Source of the DNA: Mucilaginibacter sp.
GTDB lineage: Bacteria > Bacteroidota > Bacteroidia > Sphingobacteriales > Sphingobacteriaceae
Direction of reading: 5' to 3'
DNA length: 64,000 nt
NCBI GenBank assembly: GCA_030445275.1
Contig: JAUCSE010000086.1
Location: forward strand, 1 to 64,000
Of this stretch, positions 43,348 to 52,327 are shown in pieces. How positions within the stretch are numbered: the first letter of the stretch is position 1; each line of letters begins with the position of its first letter. The notes under the pieces were generated by a model. That model was not told the origin of the DNA. It was given only the letters and a program-made list of their open reading frames with translations, and made no database searches. The position numbers and the translations under genes were made by a program.

Positions 43348-44424
43348 TTATTTTATTTGACTTTGTACAAAGGGCATCTTACTGATACAAGCACCCAGCA
43401 GCTGCCCCCGGATATCTACCAACACATGTGTTCCGGGTGCTGCCGCATTAATAGAAACATAGCCTAAGGCGATTCCTGTTTTCAAAGTTGGCGACTGTGT
43501 GCCTGAAGTAATCGCTCCGATAGGTTCACCATGCGTATTCAAAATACGGTATCCATGGCGTGGGATGCCTCTTTCGGTCATCCGGATCCCGACTAATTTC
43601 AGTTTCGCTCCGGCGCTTTTTTGTTCCTGCAAAACCTCCTTCCCATTAAATTCTTTATTGAACTTGGTAATCCAACCCAAACCAGCTTCCAGGGGTGTAG
43701 CATGATCGTCAATATCATTGCCGTATAAGCAGTAACCCATTTCCAGCCGGAGGGTATCCCTCGCTCCAAGACCTACAGGCCTGATATGGAAGTAGGAACC
43801 TGCGGTCATGATCGCCTCCCATAGGGCGACTGCCGAATGATTGGGTACATATAGTTCAAATCCTCCGGCTCCGGTATAGCCCGTGTTGGACACGATCATA
43901 CCAGGGATGCCATTTAACATCAGTTCCCTGAAATGGTAATAAGGGATCAGGCTCAGTTGATAGGAGGTTAATCGCTGAAGCGTATCAACGGCATATGGGC
44001 CCTGAACAGAGATCAGCGAAAGCTCATCTGAGCGATCTATCAATTCTGCATTCTTATAATTGTTATCCACCAGCCAGTTCCAGTCTTTTTCTATATTAGA
44101 AGCGTTCACCACCAGCATATAGATCTCCAGGTCCAGCCGATATACCAACAGATCGTCAATGATACCGCCCCGCTCGTTGGTCATGCAGGAATACTGTACC
44201 TGCCCAATATATAAGGTCGAAGCATCGTTAGTGGTTACCCGCTGTATCAGGCCAAGTGCATCCGGACCTTTTACAAAAAACTCACCCATATGGGAAACAT
44301 CAAAGATCCCTACTTGGTTCCTGACATTTTCGTGTTCCTCATTGATCCCCGAATATTGGATAGGCATATGATAGCCTGCGAAGGGGGCCATTTTGGCGTT
44401 TAATAATTGATGGATTGCTGCCAA
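43348..44424 (-). CDS. gcvT: Glycine cleavage T-protein (aminomethyltransferase)
   Basis: A ~358-residue THF-dependent aminomethyltransferase: KMAPFAGYHMPIQYSG at the start, GIFDVSHMGEF, TTNDA, and GYTGAGGFELYVPN. All core motifs are present. It normally takes the methylene group from lipoyl-H-protein to form methylene-THF. The start is uncertain: no ATG is in place and a TTG at 44424 or a start further upstream must be used. P-protein is not in the window. Its closeness to the altered GcvH-like gene and SPT suggests a link to one-carbon/serine supply (inference). Confidence 0.88.
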   Translation of the reverse strand: MAAIHQLLNAKMAPFAGYHMPIQYSGINEEHENVRNQVGIFDVSHMGEFFVKGPDALGLIQRVTTNDASTLYIGQVQYSCMTNERGGIIDDLLVYRLDLEIYMLVVNASNIEKDWNWLVDNNYKNAELIDRSDELSLISVQGPYAVDTLQRLTSYQLSLIPYYHFRELMLNGIPGMIVSNTGYTGAGGFELYVPNHSAVALWEAIMTAGSYFHIRPVGLGARDTLRLEMGYCLYGNDIDDHATPLEAGLGWITKFNKEFNGKEVLQEQKSAGAKLKLVGIRMTERGIPRHGYRILNTHGEPIGAITSGTQSPTLKTGIALGYVSINAAAPGTHVLVDIRGQLLGACISKMPFVQSQIK

Positions 44425-44534
44425 TATTTTGTAAATGCCAGGATTTCTGATCCGATTTGAATACTAACGGTACAAACCGTAGATAGACCCGGCTCAACAG
44501 TGGTTACGTTTTCTGAGTAGTTTAACAGATCTAA

Positions 44535-45557
44535 TCACCGCCAACCAAGTGCGGGTGCAACATGCTCTAAAATTGCTGATAGCACATGTATGTTATACTC
44601 AACGCCCAAAGTGTTCGGTATGGTTAGCAGCAACGTATCCGCTTCCTGTATCGCTTCGTCCTGGGCCAGCTCTTTGATGAGCTGTTCGGGTTCGGCTGCA
44701 TAGCTCTTGCCGAAGACCGCTCGTTTATCAGCTTCAATATAGCCAAAGCTATCGGCCCCTTTTGCCTGCTGTCCGAAGTAATGCCTGTCCTGCTCTGTAA
44801 CGAGTGCAAAAATGGATCGGCTTACCGAAACCCTTGATTCGCGCTGGTGGCCCGCTTTCTTCCAGGCTTCTTTATATAACCTGATCTGTTCTGCCTGCTG
44901 GATATGGAAAGGTTTACCACTTTCGTCAAATTTCAAGGTGGAACTTTGCAAATTCATGCCGTTTTCGGCCGCCCAAACCGCGGTTGCATTAGAGGCGGCT
45001 CCCCACCAAATACGTTCCCGCAGCCCGTCTGAATGCGGCTCCAAGCGTAACAAGCCTGGAGGATTCGGAAACATTGGATAAGGATTAGGCAGGGCAAATC
45101 CGGCACCTTTTAATTTTTCTAAAAACTCCAAAGCCTTTTTTCGGCCCATATCCGCATCGGTTTCTCCTTCAGCAGGTTCATAACCGAAATAGCGCCAGCC
45201 CTCGATCACTTGCTCGGGCGATCCCCGGCTGATGCCTAATTGTAAACGGCCTCCGGAAATGAGGTCCGCAGCACCGGCATCTTCCACCATATACATGGGA
45301 TTTTCATAACGCATATCAATGACGCCCGTTCCGATCTCTATCCTGTTAGTTTTTGCCCCGATAGCCGAAAGCAGTGGAAATGGCGATGCCAATTGGCGCG
45401 CAAAATGATGAACCCGGAAATAGGCACCGTCCAAACCTAATGCTTCCGCGGCAACAGCCAGATCAATGGACTGCAGTAAGGTGTCGCCCGCTGTACGGCT
45501 TTGATAAGCGGGATGGTCAGACCAATGCCCGAATGATAAAAATCCAATATTCTTCAT
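44535..45557 (-). CDS. LLM-class flavin-dependent oxidoreductase
   Basis: A 340-residue luciferase-like monooxygenase: SFGHWSDHP near the start, LDGAYFRVHHFARQLASPFP, ISGGRLQLGISRGSPEQ and a TIM-barrel body. Uses FMN or F420-like reduced flavin; the substrate is unknown. It is separated by 110 bp from gcvT on the same strand. Confidence 0.9.
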   Translation of the reverse strand: MKNIGFLSFGHWSDHPAYQSRTAGDTLLQSIDLAVAAEALGLDGAYFRVHHFARQLASPFPLLSAIGAKTNRIEIGTGVIDMRYENPMYMVEDAGAADLISGGRLQLGISRGSPEQVIEGWRYFGYEPAEGETDADMGRKKALEFLEKLKGAGFALPNPYPMFPNPPGLLRLEPHSDGLRERIWWGAASNATAVWAAENGMNLQSSTLKFDESGKPFHIQQAEQIRLYKEAWKKAGHQRESRVSVSRSIFALVTEQDRHYFGQQAKGADSFGYIEADKRAVFGKSYAAEPEQLIKELAQDEAIQEADTLLLTIPNTLGVEYNIHVLSAILEHVAPALGWR

Positions 45558-45824
45558 TAGCTCTTCAATATGATGCCAGCAAATATATGCATCCCGGCTA
45601 TAAGGCTGGTCACTGCCTAGTAATAATGAAATTGTCTGCGACTAACGAGCTGGTCGATGAAGTTTAGCCAGCACCGCCGTTGAATTGCCATGTAAATATT
45701 AAATATCTATTCACTGTAACACTATTCCATAAGTTTAGTCCTTTAAACGGTATATTGGTTAAATAAAAAAACACGTATTTTATCCACAGAGAATGATTCA
45801 ACCGGACATACTTTTTTAGGCTAA

Positions 45825-46056
45825 ACAGCACAAAGCAGGTTTGTAGCTGCCTGCAACGTTGCCCTGACAAGCTACACAGGAAACGCTGCTTTTGAAGAAT
45901 GGCACGCACATGAAAACTCCGGTGTAAGTTTTTTACTGAGTGGCACGCATGAAGAAGACCTGCTGGGTAAAATTATAAAAGAACACCTGGTGATATCAAA
46001 TATATACCTGCCGATGAACCACACCGCTGCAATAATTATGCAGGTGATACCACCTA
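45825..46056 (+). pseudogene. N-terminal fragment of an AraC regulator
   Basis: The plus strand reads CNVALTSYTGNAAFEEWHAH and SGVSFLLSGTHEEDLLGK, then after one frameshift TPGDIKYIPADEPHRCNNYA. This is the cupin sensor of an AraC protein. Similarity stops at about 46050-46056, where the sequence turns into the antisense of the recombinase gene. No start codon or HTH part remains. Confidence 0.6.
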
Positions 46057-46661
46057 TTCTTTACACAGATCAGAACAATCTTTTTGAAGTTTGACAGGTA
46101 TTTCATTGTCGAATTGTGATTGCATTTTTGTTCGCTCTTGAACCAAAAGCAGAATTCTGTGATGAACTCATGGTTCAGTTTTTTGATATCGATATCATCT
46201 AATCCATATTTCCACTGGATAAAAGTAGTCGCGTGGTTAATGGTGGTTTCATAACGGTCTATTGTGTTGGCTGCAAATTCGGTTCCTTCGAGCGCTTTCA
46301 TCTGTATGTTGTGATACTTAAAGACCTCCAGGATCATCACTTTTTTCTCATCGGTTCCGGTCATGATACTTTTAATCCCTTCGACCGTCATTTCTTTTTC
46401 CGTTTCAATCAATTTTCTTTTTGCCTGGAACACCATTTGTTCCAGCGAATCAAGATAATGGTTCAGTTCTTTAACGGATTCTTTATTTCCGGTAGCTCTT
46501 CCGGATTTTCCACTCCACTGCGATGGCTCACACTTTCTTTTTGATGACAGCTCTGTTGCGGCCTCATCAATAGTGATTTTCAGATAGATAGGTAACGGCC
46601 CTGTCTTGTAATTTTTGGGCTTTCTCATAAAGAACAATAACCCGAAGCTTTTTTCTAACAT
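45996..46661 (-). pseudogene. Truncated tyrosine recombinase (integrase)
   Basis: The ~200 real residues form the arm-binding region (KSFGLLFFMRKPKNYKTGPL, IYLKITIDEAATELSSKRK) and the SAM-like core-binding domain (TIDRYETTINHATTFI) of a Bacteroidetes phage-type integrase. It breaks off after NFKKIVLICVKNRW; the last ~17 residues are antisense of an AraC fragment. The catalytic domain with the R-H-R-Y residues is gone. It lies just downstream of the 3' end of tRNA-Leu, where islands commonly integrate. Confidence 0.85.
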
Positions 46662-46704
46662 AATTGCTTAATAAAAAGGTAAAACAAATGTCGGATTCCG
46701 GCCG

Positions 46705-46748
46705 CTGATATACAAGATGTTTACGAGGTGTACATGCTTGTATATCAG
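46705..46748. promoter_or_regulatory. 12-bp inverted repeat upstream of the integrase remnant
   Basis: CTGATATACAAG and its exact complement CTTGTATATCAG are separated by 20 bp. It lies 43 bp before the integrase start and may have been an operator or a recombinase arm site. Confidence 0.45.
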
Positions 46749-46856
46749 TCTATTATAGCGTTTTCATTGAGTCTTTTTTTTGACTTAGAGTTACTCAATG
46801 AATCGTTCAATAGAGTTATGTGTTTATATGCGATTTTTGAGAGGGCTTTAAAAGAG

Positions 46857-46890
46857 AAAAGCCCCTAAATCATTGATTTAAGGGCTTTTT
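46857..46890 (-). terminator. Terminator of the tRNA transcript
   Basis: Arms AAAAGCCCCTAAATCA and TGATTTAAGGGCTTTT with one mismatch; minus-strand T-rich end. It lies directly after the tRNA-Leu 3' end. Confidence 0.7.
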
Positions 46891-46913
46891 GAAGCACTTT
46901 GCCTGTGCTTTTG

Positions 46914-46998
46914 TACTCAGAGCGGGAATCGAACCCGCACTCCGTTTACGGGAACAGGATTTTAAGTCCTGCGTGTCTACCAGTTCCACCATCTGAGC
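46914..46998 (-). tRNA. tRNA-Leu (UAA)
   Basis: An 85-nt class II tRNA: acceptor GCTCAGA/TCTGAGT (first pair G-U), anticodon loop CTTAAAA with anticodon TAA, a variable arm and T-loop GGTTCGATTCC. CCA is not encoded. The terminator lies downstream and the integrase remnant beyond it. Confidence 0.92.
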
Positions 46999-47017
46999 AG
47001 GTGATTAACCTTAAAAT

Positions 47018-47046
47018 AAAGCCCTTCTGTTTGATGGAAGGGCTTT
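47018..47046 (-). terminator. Hairpin between the two tRNA genes
   Basis: AAAGCCCTTC pairs with GAAGGGCTTT around an ~9-base loop; followed on the minus strand by TTTATTTTA. Confidence 0.65.
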
Positions 47047-47047
47047 G

Positions 47048-47120
<73 letters not shown>

Positions 47121-47188
47121 GTTGGGAGTGCAAATATAGACAGAAAACCATATTACGCAAACAGAAATTGTAAAAAGTTTAAACTTTT

Positions 47189-47680
47189 TTATAACTCACT
47201 GTTTTTCAAAATGTCAGCTATCAGGTCGGCCTCGTATCCGCGACCCATAGCGTACTGCTGTAGCTTGTATTTGCGGGTGAACTTGTTTTTTTCGCTTAGC
47301 GAAGCGGCTTTTTTCTCCAACACCCGTGTCAGGGCAGCCAGGTAATCGTCAATGTCAATAGTTAACAGCGCTTTTTTAATCAACACATTGGGCACCCGTT
47401 TAAATTTAAGCCCTTGTTTTATTTTAATTTTACCCCAGGCTTTCTGGCTAAACTTTCCCTTAGTATAGGCCCTGGCAAAGCGATCTTCATTTAAAAAATT
47501 ACCTTCTATTAACTGACTAATAACTTGCTCAACTGCATCGGGCCAAAGCCCCCATTCGTATAACTTATCGCGTACTTCCTGCTGCGAACGTTCCTGGTAA
47601 GCACAAAAATGCTCGGCCTTTGCCAACGCAACCTTTGGGTCGGTTATTTTAATTGTTTTGGGCTTGTCCATCAATGTCAA
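47189..47680 (-). CDS. recX: RecX-family RecA regulator
   Basis: A 163-residue protein built of three-helix repeats: ALAKAEHFCAYQERSQQEV with RDKLYEWG, then FLNEDRFARAYTKGKFSQK. This is RecX/OraA, which limits RecA filament activity. It is divergent from murF-alr and unlinked to recA in the window. Confidence 0.88.
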   Translation of the reverse strand: MTLMDKPKTIKITDPKVALAKAEHFCAYQERSQQEVRDKLYEWGLWPDAVEQVISQLIEGNFLNEDRFARAYTKGKFSQKAWGKIKIKQGLKFKRVPNVLIKKALLTIDIDDYLAALTRVLEKKAASLSEKNKFTRKYKLQQYAMGRGYEADLIADILKNSEL

Positions 47681-47730
47681 AATTCGTTAAAAATTCTTCT
47701 ATTGTTAGATAATATGAGCAAATTCGTGCC

Positions 47731-50193
47731 ATGCATAGCAACCAATACTCCATAGCCGAAGTTAAGCAGATCATCAATGCAGATGGTAATATTGTAAAGG
47801 AAAGCACAATCAGTACGCTGTTAACCGATAGCCGCCGTATTAGCGGCGCTGCCGAAGGCCTGTTTTTTGCCTTAAGCGCCAGGCGTAATGGTCATGAGTT
47901 TATTGCCGAAGCCTATGCAGCGGGAGTAAGAAATTTTGTAGTAAAGCAAGGCCCTGAATTTAATCTGCCCGAAGCTAATTTCCTGTTGGTTGACGATCCT
48001 TTAGCAGCTTTACAGGCATTGGCTGCTTATCATCGCAGTCAATTTAAGCTTCAGGTAATTGGTATAACCGGTAGTAACGGCAAAACCATAGTAAAAGAAT
48101 GGTTGTACCAATTGCTGGCTGCCGATAAAAATATAGTGCGTAATCCCAAAAGCTATAATTCGCAAATTGGGGTACCGCTTTCGGTATGGCAAATAAACGG
48201 TAAGAATGACCTGGCTATTTTTGAGGCAGGTATATCAACCATTAATGAAATGGGTAAGCTACAGGCCATCATTAAGCCGCAGATCGGGATACTCACGCAT
48301 ATAGGCACTGCACATGATGAGGGTTTTACAGATCGCCGCCAAAAGATTCAGGAAAAACTCGAGTTATTTAAAGATAGCAAACAACTTATTTATAATTACG
48401 ACCAGCTGATTGATTATAAAAAAGATATCAAGGGTAAAGAAACTTTTACCTGGAGCCGTAAATTTAAACAAGCCGATCTGTACGTTTTCAGTGAAACTGT
48501 TATCTCTAAAAAATATTACCTGCGGGCTTATTTTCAGAAAAAGGAAATTGAGTGCCTTATTCCCTTTTCTGATCTTGCTTCTGTTGAAAATGCCATTACC
48601 TGCTGGGCCACTATGCTGGCCTTAGGTTACAGCGCTGCCGAGGCCGATAAGCGGATTGAACGCCTTAGTCCGGTAAGTATGCGTCTGGAATTAAAGAATG
48701 GCATAAACAATTGCTCCGTTATTGATGATTCCTATAATTCCGATCTGCAATCGCTGGAGATAGCGTTGAATTTCCTTGGGCAACAAAACCAGCATCAAAA
48801 ACGGACGTTGATACTGTCAGATATATTACAGTCGGGCCTGTCGCAGGATGTTTTATACTGTCAGGTTGCCACGCTGATCGGTAACAAAAGCATTGATAAA
48901 TTTGTTGGAGTAGGGGATGCGCTTATCAATAACCAGGCATGCTTTAATATACCCGAGCAGTATTTTTTTAAAGATACACCGGCCTTATTGCAGCAAATAA
49001 AAATGCTGAATTTTAAGGAGGAAACTATCCTGATCAAAGGATCGCGTAGTTTTGAATTTGAACGTATTAGTGGCGCACTTACACAAAAGGCGCATGAAAC
49101 TATTTTGGAAATTAATCTGAATACGCTGCTGAGTAATCTTAATTTTTATCGTTCAAAATTAAAACCAGGCGTAAAAGTTATGGCCATGGTTAAGGCTTTT
49201 TCCTATGGCAGCGGCACTTTCGAGGTGGCCAATATGCTGCAATACAATAAAGTTGATTATTTGGCTGTGGCTTATATTGATGAGGGCGTTTCCCTGCGGC
49301 AAGCGGGTATAACCCTGCCTATCATGGTACTTAATCCAGAGGCTTCTGCATTTGATAAACTGACCGAAAACAAGCTGGAACCGGTTATTTATAGCTTTGG
49401 TCTGCTTGATGATTTTGTAAGCTACACACAGGATCGTGGTATTGTAAACTATCCCGTTCATCTTAAAATCGATACCGGTATGCACCGGCTGGGTTTTGAA
49501 AATTTTGAAGTTGAAACCCTTTGCGATATGCTGGAACAAAACCGGTACATCCGCGTCCAGTCGGTATTTTCTCATTTGGTGGCGAGCGAGGCGGCCCAAC
49601 ATGATGAGTTTACCAAAAAGCAGATCAAACGTTTTGAAAAGGCTTCTAAGGAGATTGAAAAAACATTGGGCTACAAGGTGATCAAACATATATGTAACAC
49701 CTCGGGTATAATCCGTTTCCCAACCGCACATTATGATATGGTGCGGCTGGGCATTGGTTTGTATGGAGTTGATTCATCTGTTCCTGCTTCAGAAAATGCT
49801 TTAAAGCCTATAGCCAGCCTAAAAACAAGTGTTGCTCAAGTCAAAAAAGTAGCAGCAGGCGATACCATTAGTTACGGCCGCAGCGGTAGCTTATTGAAAG
49901 ATGGCAAAATAGCCACGGTACGTATAGGTTATGCCGATGGCTACCTGCGCGCTTTTGGTAATGGAGTAGGCAAAATGCTTGTAAAAGGCACCTTAGTACC
50001 TACAGTGGGCAATATCACTATGGATATGTGTATGCTTGATGTAAGTGGCCTTGATGTAAGTGAAGGCGATGAAGTTGTTATTTTTGGCGAACATCAACGT
50101 ATTGAGGAACTGGCGAAGCAAATTGGCACCATTCCGTATGAAATATTAACTAATGTTTCGCAACGGGTAAAAAGAGTGTATTTTTATGAATAG
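47731..50193 (+). CDS. Bifunctional MurF / alanine racemase
   Basis: An 820-residue fusion typical of Bacteroidetes. Residues 1-~450 are the UDP-MurNAc-tripeptide:D-Ala-D-Ala ligase (P-loop GITGSNGKTIVKEW at about 111). Residues ~455-820 are the PLP-dependent alanine racemase (VKVMAMVKAFSYGSG with PLP Lys near 487; catalytic Tyr region RLGIGLYGVD). One chain therefore makes D-Ala and adds D-Ala-D-Ala to the peptidoglycan precursor. Cytoplasmic. Followed by a short repeat-rich gap and DUF502. Confidence 0.95.
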   Translation: MHSNQYSIAEVKQIINADGNIVKESTISTLLTDSRRISGAAEGLFFALSARRNGHEFIAEAYAAGVRNFVVKQGPEFNLPEANFLLVDDPLAALQALAAYHRSQFKLQVIGITGSNGKTIVKEWLYQLLAADKNIVRNPKSYNSQIGVPLSVWQINGKNDLAIFEAGISTINEMGKLQAIIKPQIGILTHIGTAHDEGFTDRRQKIQEKLELFKDSKQLIYNYDQLIDYKKDIKGKETFTWSRKFKQADLYVFSETVISKKYYLRAYFQKKEIECLIPFSDLASVENAITCWATMLALGYSAAEADKRIERLSPVSMRLELKNGINNCSVIDDSYNSDLQSLEIALNFLGQQNQHQKRTLILSDILQSGLSQDVLYCQVATLIGNKSIDKFVGVGDALINNQACFNIPEQYFFKDTPALLQQIKMLNFKEETILIKGSRSFEFERISGALTQKAHETILEINLNTLLSNLNFYRSKLKPGVKVMAMVKAFSYGSGTFEVANMLQYNKVDYLAVAYIDEGVSLRQAGITLPIMVLNPEASAFDKLTENKLEPVIYSFGLLDDFVSYTQDRGIVNYPVHLKIDTGMHRLGFENFEVETLCDMLEQNRYIRVQSVFSHLVASEAAQHDEFTKKQIKRFEKASKEIEKTLGYKVIKHICNTSGIIRFPTAHYDMVRLGIGLYGVDSSVPASENALKPIASLKTSVAQVKKVAAGDTISYGRSGSLLKDGKIATVRIGYADGYLRAFGNGVGKMLVKGTLVPTVGNITMDMCMLDVSGLDVSEGDEVVIFGEHQRIEELAKQIGTIPYEILTNVSQRVKRVYFYE

Positions 50194-50269
50194 TATCAAG
50201 TAATTAGTATCAAGATTTTGATACTGATTTTAAAAAAAGCAGGTTGCTTGATACTAGCTACTTGATACT
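50192..50269. repeat. Palindromic intergenic repeat of AGTATCAAG units
   Basis: AGTATCAAG occurs at 50192 and 50206, and its reverse CTTGATACT (or a one-base variant) at 50217, 50247 and 50261. They can pair as an inner 8-bp hairpin and an outer 11-bp stem. It lies exactly between murF-alr and DUF502, as REP-like elements do. Confidence 0.6.
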
Positions 50270-50281
50270 AAATTTGCATCT

Positions 50282-50878
50282 ATGAACAGGATCGCGGGGG
50301 CTATATTAAGGTATTTTATAAAGGGATTGTTAGTAGTAGTGCCTATTGGCCTGGCATTGTTCTTAATTTACTGGGCGGTATCAACCATTGATAAGGCATT
50401 AAATTTAAGCGATGTTTTAGGGGTTGATAAAGAGGGGAAGCACATTTATATTCCGGGCCTGGGTATTTTAAATGTTGTGGTGGTTATCCTGATAGCAGGT
50501 ATACTGGTTACCAATGTAGTTACTGATCCTATTAAACGCTGGTTTAATCGCTGGCTAAACCGGTTGCCATTAATAAAATTTCTGTACTCATCCATCAAAG
50601 ATCTGACAGAAGCTTTTGTAGGTGAGGAGAAGAAATTTAACGAACCTGTTTTGGTAGAAGTGAACGAGTTTGGATTGAAAAAAATAGGCTTCATTGTTCA
50701 AAAGGATCTGGCTTCCTTGAACTTACCCGGTGAGGTTGCCGTGTATCTTCCTTATTCCTATTCATTTGCAGGGCAGGTGATCATTATTCCTTCCGATAAA
50801 GTAAAGCCTATTGATAAAAGCGCTGCTGATATGATGAAATTCGTAATATCAGGCGGTGTGAGCGGCTTGGATCATTAA
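50282..50878 (+). CDS. DUF502 membrane protein
   Basis: A 198-residue inner-membrane protein with two hydrophobic segments (about 12-32 and 56-78) and the family features GLLVVVPIGLALFLIYW and LPLIKFLYSSIKDLTEAF. The soluble C-terminus ends VFVSGGV-like as in the family (FVISGGVSG). Function unknown. Its stop overlaps the convergent MFS stop by 4 bp. Confidence 0.9.
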   Translation: MNRIAGAILRYFIKGLLVVVPIGLALFLIYWAVSTIDKALNLSDVLGVDKEGKHIYIPGLGILNVVVVILIAGILVTNVVTDPIKRWFNRWLNRLPLIKFLYSSIKDLTEAFVGEEKKFNEPVLVEVNEFGLKKIGFIVQKDLASLNLPGEVAVYLPYSYSFAGQVIIIPSDKVKPIDKSAADMMKFVISGGVSGLDH

Positions 50879-52140
50879 ACTTCTGCAGATTTTACTTCTG
50901 ACTCTTTATTACCTGCCAGTGCTCCTTTTTTAAAGCTCCTGATGGCCAAAAATACACTGATAAGCATTAAAATAGCTCCAAGTATATAAGGTGCACCTGG
51001 AAAGTAGGCATTTGTACCTCTGTGTGTGAATAGATGGAAAACTGAACTCATTAATAACGGCCCTATAATTACGGTAACGCTGGTTAAGCTGGTTAACGAG
51101 CCCTGCAATTCACCTTGTTCTTTAGGTGATACGGTTCCGGTAATTAATCCCTGCAACGCAGGGCCTGAAATACCTCCCAGGCAGTAGGGTACCATATACA
51201 GATACATCAACCAGCCATGGTTTACAAAGGCTATTAATGTTAAACCAATGGTATAAAAAAGCAGGCCGGCTACTATGTTTTTTTCAAGGCCATATTTGGG
51301 GATGGTGTATCGGATGAGGCCGCCTTGTATGGCAACCAACACCACGCCAATAAAAATACCCAGTGTTCCGATACTGGTTAGTGTCCAGTTAAATTTTTCA
51401 ATCAGGAAAAATGACAAAACATACTCTACCGATTTTTGAGCCACATAAACCAGGGAGAATGAAGCCACCAGTCCAATAAGCGCCGGGTACTTGCCCAGAT
51501 TGCGTAAAGAGCTGATGGGGTTTGATTTTTTCCACTCAAACCGCCTGCGATTTTTAATGGCTAATGATTCGGGCAGTACAAAATAGCCATATGCTGCATT
51601 GACTAAGGCAAAGGCCGCCGCTGCCATAAATGGGAACTTTACATTAAGTTCTCCAAGATAAGCGCCCAGCCCTATACCGATGATAAAACCCAGGCCCGAT
51701 GCTGCGCCAATTAATCCAAAGTTTGCCGCCCTGTTTTTTCCGGTACTAACGTCGGCGATATAAGCGGTAGCGGTGGAGTTGCTGGCCCCAGTAATACCGG
51801 CAATGGCGCGCCCCACAAAAAGCCAGCCTATGGTAGGGGCAAAGGCCATAAAAATATAATCGATTCCAAAGCCAAGCAACGAACTTAATAATACCGGTCT
51901 GCGACCATACCTGTCGCTGAGATTACCAAGTACCGACGAAAAAAGGAATTGCATGGAGGCATAGGTAAATGTGAGGTAGCCACTGTATTGTGTAGCAGTA
52001 CTTACATCAATATTGCCCAGGGTTTCCAGTAATTTAGGCATTACCGGAATAATAACCCCCAAACCAAGTACATCAATAAACAAAGTAACAAATATGAACC
52101 CCAGCGCGGCCGAGTGCTTTCTTTTAGGTTTGGCTGTCAT
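50875..52140 (-). CDS. MFS efflux transporter, TCR/Tet type
   Basis: A 421-residue membrane protein with 12 hydrophobic segments. The A-motif GNLSDRYGRRPVLL between segments 2 and 3 and GRAIAGITGAS fit the TCR/Tet drug-proton antiporter group. It is a close paralogue of the transporter at 54204. Real substrate unknown; many chromosomal members do not give drug resistance. Confidence 0.9.
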   Translation of the reverse strand: MTAKPKRKHSAALGFIFVTLFIDVLGLGVIIPVMPKLLETLGNIDVSTATQYSGYLTFTYASMQFLFSSVLGNLSDRYGRRPVLLSSLLGFGIDYIFMAFAPTIGWLFVGRAIAGITGASNSTATAYIADVSTGKNRAANFGLIGAASGLGFIIGIGLGAYLGELNVKFPFMAAAAFALVNAAYGYFVLPESLAIKNRRRFEWKKSNPISSLRNLGKYPALIGLVASFSLVYVAQKSVEYVLSFFLIEKFNWTLTSIGTLGIFIGVVLVAIQGGLIRYTIPKYGLEKNIVAGLLFYTIGLTLIAFVNHGWLMYLYMVPYCLGGISGPALQGLITGTVSPKEQGELQGSLTSLTSVTVIIGPLLMSSVFHLFTHRGTNAYFPGAPYILGAILMLISVFLAIRSFKKGALAGNKESEVKSAEV

Positions 52141-52327
52141 TAAAGCAATAAAGGTTTAAATGAGGCAAAAGTTTTATACGACATCAGATAGATTTAATAA
52201 TGGTCGTAGGCAAAATAAGCTATATTTTATAGATATTAAAATAAGCTAGTATAAATAACGGCTAGAGTATTTGCAGATCAGAATAATTGGATATCTTTAA
52301 ACTAAGTAATTAGTTATTCTATAATCT

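Noticed and set aside
45780..45788. Perfect DnaA-box-like TTATCCACA
   Set aside because: A single box without a cluster, AT-rich unwinding region or dnaA/dnaN neighbours; expected by chance.
47731..50193. MurF-alanine racemase fusion as a novelty
   Set aside because: This fusion is common in Bacteroidetes.
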